Assembly (NCBI GenBank): GCA_021413825.1
Contig: JAIOPQ010000010.1
Location: 26,983-90,982, forward strand
Direction: 5' to 3'
Source: Spirochaetia bacterium
GTDB lineage: Bacteria > Spirochaetota > Leptospiria > Leptospirales > Leptonemataceae
Length of the DNA: 64,000 bases
The notes beneath the pieces are model-generated. The model ran no database searches. It saw only the letters and a program-made list of their open reading frames with translations, and was not told the DNA's origin. Each line of letters starts with the position of its first letter. The stretch's first letter is position 1. The position numbers and the translations under genes were made by a program. Shown here piece after piece: positions 20,592-30,755 of this stretch.

Positions 20592-21476
20592 CAGTTTGCC
20601 TCCGCCTGTTTTTCAAATTCCTCTCTGGGATTATACGAATGAGTTTCGCTCCATTCCTTTACTGCTTCTTTTAAACTCGAATCGATCTCAGTTGGAAGCA
20701 CCACTCTAAGAACTACAATCAAATCTCCGCGCTCACTTGAATCAGGCGATCCAATTCCCTTTCGGCGGAATTTTTAGTAAAACAGGAGATTCCATTGTAG
20801 GAACGCGCACTTCTCCGCCAAGGATCGCTTCGCTAAGCGAGATTGGCAGCTCGACTTCAAGATTCTTTGAAACTCGTGTGAACAGTTTCGAAGGTCGTAC
20901 GTGAATTTCTACGTAAGCATCGCCGGGTGGACCATCACCCATTCCTGGTCCGCCAAGACCTTTGAGGCGCAGTTGTTTCCCGGATTCAATTCCTGGGGGA
21001 ATCTTGACTTTAAGTTTCTTTCCGCCTGGTAAATTGATTTCTTTTTCAGCTCCAAGGACTGCGTCGCGAAACTCAACTTCAAGGCTGAATGCGCGATCTT
21101 CGCCGGAAAAAGAAGCCTTGCCGCCCCTGCCAAACAGTGATTCAAAGAGGTCTGCGTCCATTCCTCCAAACGATGACGAATAACGTCCGCCGTCTGATTG
21201 TGTCTCGTAGTAGAACGGTCCCTGTGATCCTGGCCTGGTCTGTTGCTCCGCTCCGCTTTCGTCTATTTCCCCATTGTCATAGCGGGTGCGGATTGCGGGA
21301 TCACTCAGAAGATCGTTGGCGGAAGTAACTTCTTTGAACTTCTTCTCTGCTTCCTTGTTTCCTGGATTTAGATCCGGGTGATACTTCTTTGCCAGTTTGC
21401 GATATGCGTTCTTGATGTCAGTTTGGGATGCCTCCCTGGTTAGGCCCAGAATCTCGTATGGATTTTTGTTTGCCAT
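20591..21476 (-). pseudogene. cbpA: CbpA/DnaJ-type co-chaperone with internal deletion and frameshift before the C-terminus
   Basis: J-domain [48 protein letters not shown] ends ...[13 protein letters not shown]. The other frame continues [55 protein letters not shown] to 20591. Roughly a dozen residues (usual xxSGKxLRLKGK) are absent. Confidence 0.85.
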
Positions 21477-21619
21477 GCAGGAACGCTCTCCTTGCGCGAG
21501 TGAGGATAGGTGTGCCTTCGCGCTCTCCAGATTGTTAACTGACTGTTTTTCAAAGATAGCACTATATTCTGAAAATTTCAATAGCGACGCAGCCCGCAAA
21601 AGACTCTCTGTCTAAAAAT

Positions 21620-22225
21620 ATGAAAAAAATAGAAACTCTGCGTGATCCGTTGAGTGGGTCGCAAATCCGACTTGGTGTCATGGGAACTTCTGCAGATACG
21701 TTTGATGATCGCCTGCGACCTTTATGCCATGCGCTGGGCCGTGCGATTGTAGAGAGCGGGTGTTGTATTGTGACTGGTGCTTGTCCTGGCATTCCGCATG
21801 AAGTGGTCCTGGCTGCGCATGCAGCTGGAGGACGCGCAATCGGAATTTCGCCCGCGACCAACCTCAAAGAGCACGTGGAGCGATACGACAGTCCCTATCA
21901 TGAATATGAGACCATGATTTTCACAGGGCTGGGTTTGATGGGTCGGGAAGTTATCAATATTCGCTCAAGCGACATGATCATCATTATAGGCGGTCGGTCA
22001 GGAACTCTAGGCGAGTTCGCAATTGCGTATGATGAAGGGAAGCTGATTGGAGTTCTGGATCACACCGGCGGCATCGCAGATGTAATTCCGGAAATCGCAA
22101 GGCGGATTGGCAAAGCGACTGGTGCAGAGGTAATACGGGCAACCGATGCCCAGGCACTGGTTAAGGCCATGCTCGATCGATATTTTTCACCGGACTATCA
22201 GTGTCCCGGAAATCCCTCCGCTTAG
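21620..22225 (+). CDS. LOG/SLOG-family Rossmann protein (TIGR00725-like)
   Basis: VMGTSADTFDDR, CCIVTGACPGIPHEVVLAAHAAGGRAIGISPA, IIIGGRSGTLGEF. Confidence 0.8.
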   Translation: MKKIETLRDPLSGSQIRLGVMGTSADTFDDRLRPLCHALGRAIVESGCCIVTGACPGIPHEVVLAAHAAGGRAIGISPATNLKEHVERYDSPYHEYETMIFTGLGLMGREVINIRSSDMIIIIGGRSGTLGEFAIAYDEGKLIGVLDHTGGIADVIPEIARRIGKATGAEVIRATDAQALVKAMLDRYFSPDYQCPGNPSA

Positions 22226-22671
22226 GATTTGGAAACTTCTATTGGTTTCATCCTGGAACCAGCCGCTTCAGATTCAATGGCGCATTTTAGTATGTCAGAT
22301 GCGCTAATGATGCCGCGATATTTCATGCGATCATCTACAACTACCAGTCGATCAACCTGTCTGATATCCATGGTGTTGACTGCATCCCAGAGCGGCGCAG
22401 TATACTGCACGGGGACAAGTCGGCTGAACGGGCGCGATTCATTAATGGGCAGTTGCGAAAGTTCAAGGCTGTGCGGTAAAACCAGATTCAATAAATTCAA
22501 GGCGGAAAGAAGGGCCACGGGCCGTTGATCGTCGTCAAGAATCACAAGGTAGGAGGCGTTACTTGCCTTCAATCCTGGCACAATATCAGCCCAGGACTTG
22601 TGTAGCGAGACGGCCAGAGCATTCGTATCCATGGCGTCCTTGACGGTTTTCGCCGGGAGAGGGAGGATCAC
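22222..22671 (-). CDS. two-CBS-domain protein
   Basis: ASYLVILDDDQRPVALLSALNLLNL and VDRLVVVDDRMKYRGIISASDILK. Confidence 0.8.
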   Translation of the reverse strand: MILPLPAKTVKDAMDTNALAVSLHKSWADIVPGLKASNASYLVILDDDQRPVALLSALNLLNLVLPHSLELSQLPINESRPFSRLVPVQYTAPLWDAVNTMDIRQVDRLVVVDDRMKYRGIISASDILKCAIESEAAGSRMKPIEVSKS

Positions 22672-22753
22672 GTGATTAGCCCCATAAAATTAGACACCAT
22701 CGTATCATGACCAGGAAGCGTCCAACCTGCCATGACGTGCGACAGGCGCTACG

Positions 22754-22767
22754 CTGATTTAGATCAG
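22754..22767. promoter_or_regulatory. Crp/Fnr-type palindrome CTGAT-TTAG-ATCAG
   Basis: Perfect 5-bp arms with 4-bp spacer (core TGATN4ATCA), in the divergent region between the CBS gene and the Crp/Fnr gene. Confidence 0.6.
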
Positions 22768-22827
22768 ACTTTTTACCCGGCAGATATGGCGTATACCTGC
22801 TCATTCGACCATTCGCCCCATCCCCCG

Positions 22828-22856
22828 TTGACTGAAACTTTCAAATGATGTATAAC
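22828..22856 (+). promoter_or_regulatory. sigma70-type promoter TTGACT-N17-TATAAC for the Crp/Fnr gene
   Basis: Near-consensus -35/-10 with 17-bp spacer immediately upstream of ATG at 22874. Confidence 0.65.
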
Positions 22857-22873
22857 TCTTTTGAGGCGAATAT

Positions 22874-23575
22874 ATGGCAGAAACTAATAGCAATTCATCC
22901 GCGGTTGTAACCCCGGGATTTTTCTCACGTCTGACGAAATCGGGAAGTGCGGTACTTGAGCGGATTCGTCGCAAGCGCATCCTGCGTAAGAACCACCATC
23001 TTTTGCATGAAGGCGACGATGCAGGACAGTTTTTTGAAATTGTCCAGGGCATGGTTCGCATCTATCGCACAACGCGAGAGGCAAAAGAGCAAACCCTGGA
23101 AATTCATCGTGCAGGAGATCTGGCCGGTCTGCGAGATTGTCTTGGACAAACAACGTTTCATCATTCTGCGGTCTGCATGGAGGATTGTGAAGTTTACGTA
23201 TACACCCTGGCCAACCTCCAGGAAATTCTTGCAGCCGATCCTGCCTTCCACCGTGTAATCGCCAGCTGGTTGGCTTCCGGTTGGGTTGCTTCAGAGAATC
23301 GCGTTCATTCACTTTGCACAAAACCGGTTCACGGTCGTCTTGCAGAATTGATACTCTCCCTGGGCAGCCAGAATGACTCAATATGCTTTGACTTCACCCG
23401 AGAAACCCTTGCGTCGTTGCTGGGCACTAGCACAGAAACGATCATTCGCGCCCTCTCTGATTTCAAATCCAGGCACTGGATAGAAGTTGAAAAAAGATCC
23501 GTCAGAATCTGCAACCCGGCGGAATTAATGCGCCTTGCTGAAATGCATGATCGCGGTCTGGCGGTGGCAAGTTGA
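22874..23575 (+). CDS. Crp/Fnr-family transcriptional regulator (no N-terminal Fe-S cysteine cluster evident)
   Basis: cNMP-binding fold (LHEGDDAGQFFEIVQGMVRIYR) plus HTH FTRETLASLLGTSTETIIRALSDFKSRHWIEVE. Confidence 0.9.
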   Translation: MAETNSNSSAVVTPGFFSRLTKSGSAVLERIRRKRILRKNHHLLHEGDDAGQFFEIVQGMVRIYRTTREAKEQTLEIHRAGDLAGLRDCLGQTTFHHSAVCMEDCEVYVYTLANLQEILAADPAFHRVIASWLASGWVASENRVHSLCTKPVHGRLAELILSLGSQNDSICFDFTRETLASLLGTSTETIIRALSDFKSRHWIEVEKRSVRICNPAELMRLAEMHDRGLAVAS

Positions 23576-24843
23576 GCGCCCGGACTGTACACACGCAGCG
23601 GGCCATCGAGGCGATTACATCCGGGCAACGCGTCTTTGTCCACGGTGGAGCTGCAACACCGCAGGCGCTCATCAAAGCGCTCGTGTCACGCGCACCCGAG
23701 CTCAAGAATGTTGAGATAGTGCAAATTCATACGGAAGGTCCAGCTCCCTATGCTCAGCCGGAACTTTCCGCAAGCTTCAGGCCCAATGTTTTTTTTATTG
23801 GGGCGAATATGCGTGAGGCCGTGCAAACGGGTCGAGCGGATTATATTCCAGTGTTTTTGAGCGAGGTGCCACGGTTGTTTCGCCGGGGCATTCTGCCTTT
23901 GGACGTAGCCATGGTGCATGTTTCTCCGCCGGATCAACATGGATTCATGTCGCTTGGTGTCTCCGTGGACATAGCCCGGGCAGCCGTGGATTGCGCCAGG
24001 GTCGTAATTGCGCAGGTTAACCCCAACATGCCCAGGACGCATGGAGATAGTATGGTCCATAAAGATCACGTCGACATGATAGTTGAATGCAACGATGCGA
24101 TCCCTGAGACTGCGATCCCTCCTTTTACCTCTGTTGAGGATTCGATTGGACGTCATGTGGCATCTCTTGTCGAGGACGGTGCATGTTTGCAGATGGGCAT
24201 TGGTGCAATCCCGAATGCTGTCCTTTCGAAGCTTGGGTCGCATAAGCACCTTGGCGTTCACAGTGAAATGTTTTCCGACGGTCTTGTAGATCTTGTTGAA
24301 TCGGGTGTTGTAACCGGTGAGATGAAAACAAAACATCCAGGTAAGATAGTGTCTGGCTTTGTGATGGGCACAAAGCGTGTATTTGATTTTGTAAACGACA
24401 ATCCCCTGGTCGAGATGCTGGATATAGCCTACATCAACGATGCCGCCGTGATCAGAAGGAATGCGCGCGTCACAGCCATCAACAGTGCCATTGAGGTTGA
24501 TTTAACAGGACAGATATGCGCTGACTCAATTGGACACAGACTGTTCTCGGGGGTCGGTGGGCAGATGGATTTCATGCACGGTGCATCGCTTTCTGAAGGC
24601 GGAAAACCAATCATCGCCTTGCCCTCTACAACCTCAAAGGGTGTATCAAGAATCGTAAATACATTGCGACCGGGTGCAGGTGTAGTCACAACCCGAGCAC
24701 ACGTGCATTATGTAGTAACAGAACACGGGATTGCTGATCTCTACGGTAAGAATCTCAGGCAACGCGCCCGAGCACTGATTGAAATTGCACATCCAGAACA
24801 CAGGGAGTTTCTAGAAGAGCAAGCGCGCAGCGTAGGCGCATAG
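23572..24843 (+). CDS. acetyl-CoA hydrolase/transferase (4-hydroxybutyrate CoA-transferase-like)
   Basis: QMGIGAIPNAVLSKLGSHKHLGVHSEMFSDGLVDLVESG; VTEHGIADLYGKNLRQRARALIEIAHPEHR. Confidence 0.92.
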   Translation: MSARTVHTQRAIEAITSGQRVFVHGGAATPQALIKALVSRAPELKNVEIVQIHTEGPAPYAQPELSASFRPNVFFIGANMREAVQTGRADYIPVFLSEVPRLFRRGILPLDVAMVHVSPPDQHGFMSLGVSVDIARAAVDCARVVIAQVNPNMPRTHGDSMVHKDHVDMIVECNDAIPETAIPPFTSVEDSIGRHVASLVEDGACLQMGIGAIPNAVLSKLGSHKHLGVHSEMFSDGLVDLVESGVVTGEMKTKHPGKIVSGFVMGTKRVFDFVNDNPLVEMLDIAYINDAAVIRRNARVTAINSAIEVDLTGQICADSIGHRLFSGVGGQMDFMHGASLSEGGKPIIALPSTTSKGVSRIVNTLRPGAGVVTTRAHVHYVVTEHGIADLYGKNLRQRARALIEIAHPEHREFLEEQARSVGA

Positions 24844-24861
24844 CTGGCAGGCGAGCGAGGC

Positions 24862-24877
24862 ACTGATAAATATCAGT
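24862..24877. promoter_or_regulatory. Crp/Fnr-type palindrome ACTGAT-AAAT-ATCAGT
   Basis: Perfect 6-bp arms, 4-bp spacer, core TGATN4ATCA; about 57 bp upstream of the usp start; TATAGT at 24922-24927. Confidence 0.65.
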
Positions 24878-24934
24878 ATCATTCGCTGACGTCAAGCAGG
24901 CGAGCCCAATCGCTTCTCTTCTATAGTATTGATT

Positions 24935-25369
24935 ATGAAGTTTCAAAATATACTCTGCCCAACCGATTTCTCTGAGTCTGCCGCAAAAGCACTGACGCTG
25001 GCCGACGAGATGGCTGCACAATTTGATGGGAAGTTGAATTTGCTGCATGTTGTCTACGATTTGAATATTTACTCCGGAGCAGCATCGACTATGGCCTGGT
25101 ATCCCACCATGTATGTTGATCTGGAAAAAATAGCGCATGAGGAAATGCAAAAGACCTTAAAGTCTGTTAAGCGTGCAAAACGAGTCTCAAGTAAAATTGA
25201 GCGGGGAACGGGCAGCGACCTTATCCTGAACTACGCCCGGGCTAATGGATGTGATTTAATTGTTATGGGAACTCATGGACGGAGCGGAATTGAACGGCTC
25301 GTCATGGGTAGTACAACTGAGCTAGTAATCCGCCATGCAGAATGTCCCGTGCTGACTGTCAGACTATAG
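24935..25369 (+). CDS. universal stress protein UspA family
   Basis: ILCPTDFSESAAKAL and DLIVMGTHGRSGIERLVMGSTTELVIRHAECPVLTV. Confidence 0.93.
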   Translation: MKFQNILCPTDFSESAAKALTLADEMAAQFDGKLNLLHVVYDLNIYSGAASTMAWYPTMYVDLEKIAHEEMQKTLKSVKRAKRVSSKIERGTGSDLILNYARANGCDLIVMGTHGRSGIERLVMGSTTELVIRHAECPVLTVRL

Positions 25370-25406
25370 GGCTGACAATCGTCACTGGAGATCTGCGATT
25401 TCAATC

Positions 25407-26728
25407 ATGGAATTCATGAAAACGCCAATGCAAACTTCAGACATGCAATCAGATTACGATAACAAGATCGTTCGAATGTGGGTGTACAGCACGGTGACGT
25501 GGGCCCTGGCAGCTATGCTGGCGGGAGTTCTTGCGGCATTCCAGCTCGTATTTCCAGTTATGAACGGTGAGCTAGCTTACATTTCCTTCGGAAGATTAAG
25601 GCCCATCCATACGAATGGGGCGATCTTCGGATTCACGGCAAGCATTGTGTTTGCCACTTTCTACTACGCGATTCCGCGACTGCTTCGCACACCGATGTGG
25701 TCCAGGAAGCTCTCGTTGATTCACTTCTGGGCTTACATTGCCACGATTATTTTAGCCGTGGTTACTCTATCTATGGGTTTTACCCAGAGCAAAGAATACG
25801 CTGAGCTGGAATGGCCAATATTGTGAATAACCTTTCCATTCCTGCGGGTCTCTGGAAATCCTATTCAATTTACTCGGGATCAACAGATGCGAGTATTCAA
25901 TGGTGGTATGGCCACAACGCAGTGGCATTCGTTTTGACTACGCCGATTCTTGGCATGATGTACTATTATCTGCCCAAGCACACTCACTTACCAATATTCA
26001 GTCATCGCGTTTCGATTGTGCACTTCTGGTCGTTGGTATTCCTCTATATCTGGGCCGGTCCACATCACTTGCTCTATCATCCAATTCCAGACTGGGCACA
26101 AACACTCGGTATGGTTTTCAGTTTGATGTTGATCGCACCATCCTGGGGCGGTATGCTCAATGGGTTTCTCACGCTAACACAGGCTAAAGAGAAAATCAGA
26201 ACCGATGCGACTTTGAAATTCATGCTCGTTGCGCTTACATTCTATGGAATGTCAACGTTTGAAGGTCCAATGATGGCGATTCGTGCTGTCAATACGCTTT
26301 CGCATAACACCGATTGGACTATCGGACACGTTCATGGTGGTGCACTCGGTTGGGTAGGTGGCATGGCATTCGCTGCGCTCTACTATCTGGTGCCGCGTCT
26401 ATGGAATTCAAAACTCCATTCGGAGCGTCTGGCTGAGATTCACTTCTGGACTGCGACTGTTGGAATTCTAGTCTATGTTGTGTCAATGTGGGTTTCCGGA
26501 ATTACGGAAGGCCTTATGTGGCGTGCCGTTGATGCGCAGGGTTCACTTCAATATCCAGACTGGATTGAAATCGTAAGAACACTGAAGCCATATCGTCTGG
26601 CGCGCGCACTCGGTGGCTCATTGTTCCTGAGCGGATTCTTGATCATGCTCTACAATCTCTATAAGACAATTAAGAACGCGGGATCTGGTTTTGAAGTCTC
26701 CAGTCTTCGCGAAGGAGCAAATACATGA
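25407..26728 (+). pseudogene. ccoN: cbb3-type cytochrome c oxidase subunit I, internal deletion plus frameshift as sequenced
   Basis: ORF1 ends ...[19 protein letters not shown]2 resumes (M A N) [37 protein letters not shown]. The TM/loop block normally between ELEWPID and HIVNNLS (about 40-50 aa) is missing. Confidence 0.88.
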
Positions 26729-27384
26729 ATCATGAAAATCTTACATGGTATGAGAAGCTCAGCCATGCAGTTGAAGGCAAAGCTTTCAAGTTCACAGTGT
26801 TTACTGTGATTGCGATTCTAGTCGGAGGGCTCGTGGAGCTCCCACCATTCTTTATGGTGGGTGCAGTGGAGCGCATTCCTTCTGTTAAGCCGTACGCACC
26901 GCTGGAGCTGGCAGGTCGTGACGTGTATCAACAGGAAGGTTGCTTCTATTGTCACACACAGATCATTCGACCCTTTAAATGGGAAACAGATCGCTGGGAT
27001 AGGAATCGGGAATATGGTCCAGAGTCGTACAGTAAGGCTGGCGAGTTTGTATATGAGCATCCGTTTCTCTGGGGTTCAAAACGAACAGGTCCCGATCTTT
27101 CGCATGAAGCGAGTTTGAATGCAAATGCATCCTGGCACAGGCAGCATCTTATGAATCCGCGTGAGACATCGCCTGATTCAATTATGCCGGCATACCCATG
27201 GCTATTTGCAACCAAATTGGATCCAGAAAAGGTTCAGTCGAGCATGCGCGCACTCAGGATCATCGGTGTTCCGTACACAGATGCAGAGATTGAAAGCGCA
27301 GTTAAGGCCACAAGCGGTAAGACTGAAGGTGACGCGTTGATCGCCTATCTTCTGAAGCTTGGGCGCGATACTATGGTGAAGTGA
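26725..27384 (+). CDS. ccoO: cbb3-type cytochrome c oxidase subunit II (monohaem c)
   Basis: [38 protein letters not shown]. Confidence 0.95.
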   Translation: MNHENLTWYEKLSHAVEGKAFKFTVFTVIAILVGGLVELPPFFMVGAVERIPSVKPYAPLELAGRDVYQQEGCFYCHTQIIRPFKWETDRWDRNREYGPESYSKAGEFVYEHPFLWGSKRTGPDLSHEASLNANASWHRQHLMNPRETSPDSIMPAYPWLFATKLDPEKVQSSMRALRIIGVPYTDAEIESAVKATSGKTEGDALIAYLLKLGRDTMVK

Positions 27385-27391
27385 GGAACAT

Positions 27392-27568
27392 ATGGAAGAA
27401 TGGATAGCTATCTATAAAGGTCTGCGGTTGCCCGTACTGGGTCTGCTGCTTTCTGCAATTGCAGTCTACGTTTTCTGGCCTTCGCGCAAGAAACGTCTGG
27501 AAGAACCAGCGAAACGAATGCTGGAAGATTTACCACCCGGGAGGAGTGAAACCAATCATGCAAAATGA
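27392..27568 (+). CDS. ccoQ: CcoQ-like small subunit
   Basis: ATG at 27392 gives MEEWIAIYKGLRLPVLGLLLSAIAVYVFWPSRKKRLEEPAKRMLEDLPPGRSETNHAK; one TM, positioned between ccoO and ccoP. Confidence 0.8.
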   Translation: MEEWIAIYKGLRLPVLGLLLSAIAVYVFWPSRKKRLEEPAKRMLEDLPPGRSETNHAK

Positions 27569-28082
27569 CGATCAAGAAATCATTACGAATCGTGGCTGGC
27601 TTCCCACATGGTGGATGCTTTTGTTCTACGGATCAATTGTATTCTCCATAGGTTATGTGGTCTACATGCACGGAATAGCGGGCTGGTCTACAACACGTCA
27701 GTACAAAGAAGAAGTTGCTGACTTTGACAAGAATTTCCCATCGCAGACAGCAAAGCTGAATGATGATGGATCCAATCCTTTTCGCGGCGATGCCGCTGCG
27801 GTTGCCGCAGGTCAGAAAACCTTCGATGGGTTATGCGCTGCATGTCACAAGGTTGACATGACTGGGCTTGTTGGGCCCAATCTGATCGATGCTACCTGGC
27901 TGCACGGGGCTACCGACAGGGAAGTCTATCAGGTGATTCTCGAGGGCGTGCCTATTGAGAAAGCTCTGCAAAATCCAGCGCGGGGGGCAATGCCTGCGCA
28001 CAAAACCAGTCTAGGCTCAAAGAAGATTCTTGAAGTGATGGCATACGTTGCCAGCAAGAATCCAACTCTGCGAGTGAAATAG
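27558..28082 (+). CDS. ccoP: cbb3 oxidase subunit III with a single CXXCH
   Basis: MQNDDQEIITNRGWLPTWWMLLFYGSIVFSIGYVVYM; LCAACHKVDMTGLVGPNL. Start placed at 27558, not at the listed 27459. Confidence 0.88.
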   Translation: MQNDDQEIITNRGWLPTWWMLLFYGSIVFSIGYVVYMHGIAGWSTTRQYKEEVADFDKNFPSQTAKLNDDGSNPFRGDAAAVAAGQKTFDGLCAACHKVDMTGLVGPNLIDATWLHGATDREVYQVILEGVPIEKALQNPARGAMPAHKTSLGSKKILEVMAYVASKNPTLRVK

Positions 28083-28091
28083 GAAACGTAT

Positions 28092-29420
28092 ATGGTGATC
28101 GCAAGACCAATTCAAGGCAAGCATCGCACGATCAAGACCAGGATTAATCTGGTGCTCTTTGCATTGTTTGCGATCGTTCCGTATGTGCGCGTCGGTGGAC
28201 ATCCGCTCTTGTTGCTGGATATCCCCGCGCGCAAGTTTCATATCTTTGGTCTGACTATATGGCCACAAGAATTGTATTTCCTGCACCTATTGCTCCTCCT
28301 TGCGGGACTTCTACTTTTCTTTTTCACCAGTTTGCTCGGGCGAATCTGGTGCGGATATGGATGTCCGCAGACTATATTTACAGATTTCTACGACGCTGTT
28401 GGAAAGCTAGTGGTAGGTTCCAGCTTTGGCAAAACTGCACTCTCAAGCGCGCAGAAGGTCCGTCTATATGCCGCGTGGCTGGTAGTGGCATTTCTCTTCT
28501 CTTTTCAATTCCTTGCTTTCTTTGTTCCTTATGAAGTGATCTGGAGTGATCTACAACACGGGGAGTTCTTTCCGTATCTTACAACAAGCTCCGCTGTGTT
28601 CAGGTTTGTTCCCGCACCCTGGATCATGTTTCTGATTTTTTCAACCGGGTTTGCCCTGTTCAACGTTGGATATTTTAGAGAGAACGTTTGCAAACTCGTC
28701 TGTCCTTACGGACGATTCCAGACAGCACTACTTGATTCGCATTCGCCTATTGTTCACTATGACGTGCATCGCGGCGAGCCGCGCCGTGAAAAGGGTCAAA
28801 AATCCGGTGTTGGTGACTGTGTTGATTGCAACATGTGCAAGCTGGTCTGTCCAACCGGAATCGATATCCGCGATGGCCTTCAGATCGGATGCATTCAATG
28901 CGGGCTCTGTGTGGATGCTTGCACGTCTGTGCTTTCAAAGTTTCATAAACCGACTCTGATCGACTACAGAACGATTGCACAGTCAGAGGACCCTGCAGCT
29001 CCGCGGAAATATGTGCGTCCGCGCACACTCGTCTACGGAAGTCTAATTGCGGTATTTCTTGCTGCATTCGTTTATCTGTTAGTTGTCCGGATTCCAATCT
29101 ATGCCGTTACATTGCGCGACAAAGCAATCAGCGTGCATCTCGCAGACAGATATCAGAACGGATATGAAATTCATGTAGGGAATATGTCGTACGAGCCTGT
29201 TCGCGTCAGCATTCGCGTAACTGACGAGCGTTTCAGGATACTTGCGCCCGCAACAGAATATAAAGTAGAACCTGCTGGCTTTGAAAAAATCCGCTTCGTT
29301 GTGGAACATCCGGAACCCGGCGAGAACAAATTCACAAAAGAAATTCAGTTCGAGCTGCGCGACATGGATCACGCAGATCGTAAATTGAAAATGAACAGTA
29401 TCTTTTCATTTAGAGGATAA
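28092..29420 (+). CDS. ccoG: cytochrome c oxidase accessory protein CcoG (FixG/RdxA)
   Basis: GRIWCGYGCPQTIFTDFYD; 4Fe-4S motifs CVDCNMCKLVCP, GCIQCGLCVDAC. Confidence 0.95.
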   Translation: MVIARPIQGKHRTIKTRINLVLFALFAIVPYVRVGGHPLLLLDIPARKFHIFGLTIWPQELYFLHLLLLLAGLLLFFFTSLLGRIWCGYGCPQTIFTDFYDAVGKLVVGSSFGKTALSSAQKVRLYAAWLVVAFLFSFQFLAFFVPYEVIWSDLQHGEFFPYLTTSSAVFRFVPAPWIMFLIFSTGFALFNVGYFRENVCKLVCPYGRFQTALLDSHSPIVHYDVHRGEPRREKGQKSGVGDCVDCNMCKLVCPTGIDIRDGLQIGCIQCGLCVDACTSVLSKFHKPTLIDYRTIAQSEDPAAPRKYVRPRTLVYGSLIAVFLAAFVYLLVVRIPIYAVTLRDKAISVHLADRYQNGYEIHVGNMSYEPVRVSIRVTDERFRILAPATEYKVEPAGFEKIRFVVEHPEPGENKFTKEIQFELRDMDHADRKLKMNSIFSFRG

Positions 29421-29421
29421 T

Positions 29422-29916
29422 ATGCAAACAGTCAATGAAACTCCAGGATTGTCGAGGTCCATGAAGAATGCTTTCTGGATGATTGGGACGTTTCTGACGG
29501 CTGCGGTCATCTGGCTTGGATGCTTTGTGCGCATTGCTGTTGCGCATTCTGAACCTGCTATCGACAATCGATTCTTTGAGCGCGGCAAGAGTTACAATGA
29601 TAGATTTCGCTCGCTTGAGGAAGGGCGTGCCGCTGGCCTGCGTATCGAATCAAATCTGAGCAATGGCCAGAGCTTTCAGATTCATCCCATCCAGGCAACG
29701 TTTCAGCTAAAGGCCAATGTTCCTATCCAACAGGTTCATGGCACTGTTGTCCTTGAACGCGCGTCTACTTCGCGGGATAGACAGGTCATACCGATCGAAT
29801 CAGGCAACACAACCATTGCACTTGCGCCGGACAAGGGTCTCTGGGATGTAAGACTCGAATACACTGTAAATGAATCCCTGGTTGTGCATCGAAATATTCG
29901 CATAACGGTGCAGTAA
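29422..29916 (+). CDS. ccoH: FixH/CcoH-like protein
   Basis: Position between ccoG and ccoS; one TM plus FixH-like RFFERGKSYNDRFR and C-terminal Ig-like region. Confidence 0.75.
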   Translation: MQTVNETPGLSRSMKNAFWMIGTFLTAAVIWLGCFVRIAVAHSEPAIDNRFFERGKSYNDRFRSLEEGRAAGLRIESNLSNGQSFQIHPIQATFQLKANVPIQQVHGTVVLERASTSRDRQVIPIESGNTTIALAPDKGLWDVRLEYTVNESLVVHRNIRITVQ

Positions 29917-29917
29917 T

Positions 29918-30112
29918 ATGCCTGGTATTGAAATTATGCTTCCGATTGCGCTTGGGATTGCCGGAATTTTTCTAATCCTGTTTCTCTGGAGCGCCAGGAA
30001 CGGGGACATGGAAGACCTTGAGGCTAGAAAATTCCGCCCCCTGATGGATTCATCCAATGATGTAGACCGTTCTGTTCTGCCGCAAGGGAAGAAAGAGAGA
30101 GACGAGTCATGA
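29918..30112 (+). CDS. ccoS: cbb3 oxidase maturation protein CcoS-like
   Basis: 64 aa, ALGIAGIFLILFLWSARNGDMEDLEARKFRPLMD. Confidence 0.8.
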   Translation: MPGIEIMLPIALGIAGIFLILFLWSARNGDMEDLEARKFRPLMDSSNDVDRSVLPQGKKERDES

Positions 30113-30753
30113 CGACTATCGTCTTTGCTGCGTTCGTTCAGGGCTTGATGGGAATTGCTCATTGCCCGATCATGTGCGGGCCATTCGCCAGTATTGCGCA
30201 AACGCATTCCAGGAATGGAGTGATCGGAAGTGTTTTGTATCATACGGGGCGCATGACAGGTTATGCGACCGTGGGCGGAATCAGTGGCCTTCTAGGAAGC
30301 TGGCTCAACACAACGTTTCTTGAGCAGTCTGCCGCAATACTCGGTGCGGCGATTATTGTACTCTATGCTGCATCAATTCTATTTCAGTTTCCCTTGCCTG
30401 GATTTCTACACGCTCCCGCAAAATTTCTAATTCCGTGGATCCGAAAGGGTGGCGCAAGCGCTGTGGCTCTCGGGCTTTGCAGCGCTTTGCTTCCCTGCGG
30501 AATGTTGTTTCCGGCCTATGCGCTTGCCATTAGTTCAGGCACGCTACAGGGTGGAGTAGCCGTTATGGTGGCTTTTGCGTTTGGCACAATGCCAGTCTTT
30601 ATTGTGCTGGCCCTCTTCAATCGACCATTGCAAAATCTTTTGAGCAATTGGAAATTCAATCGCATACTACCTGCAATACTACTCATGGGGAGCCTTGGCT
30701 TAATCGCGTACCGGACTTACTCAGCAGAGGTGCTTTGCGTCCATCCGCAGTAG
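30109..30753 (+). CDS. sulfite exporter TauE/SafE / UreH-like membrane protein, cbb3-associated
   Basis: GLMGIAHCPIMCGPFASI; GLCSALLPCGMLFPAYALAISSG; overlaps ccoS. Confidence 0.85.
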   Translation: MTTIVFAAFVQGLMGIAHCPIMCGPFASIAQTHSRNGVIGSVLYHTGRMTGYATVGGISGLLGSWLNTTFLEQSAAILGAAIIVLYAASILFQFPLPGFLHAPAKFLIPWIRKGGASAVALGLCSALLPCGMLFPAYALAISSGTLQGGVAVMVAFAFGTMPVFIVLALFNRPLQNLLSNWKFNRILPAILLMGSLGLIAYRTYSAEVLCVHPQ

Positions 30754-30755
30754 GT

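Noticed and set aside
25790-25850. Programmed ribosomal frameshifting as the explanation for ccoN, clc, cbpA, ftsX and RR-STAS splits
   Set aside because: In each case family-conserved sequence is missing between the halves, so a simple +1/-1 shift would not restore a normal protein; no slippery heptamer was evident.
27459-27557. Upstream extension of ccoP in the ORF track
   Set aside because: It overlaps ccoQ (27392-27568) in another frame; the natural CcoP start with SD is at 27558.
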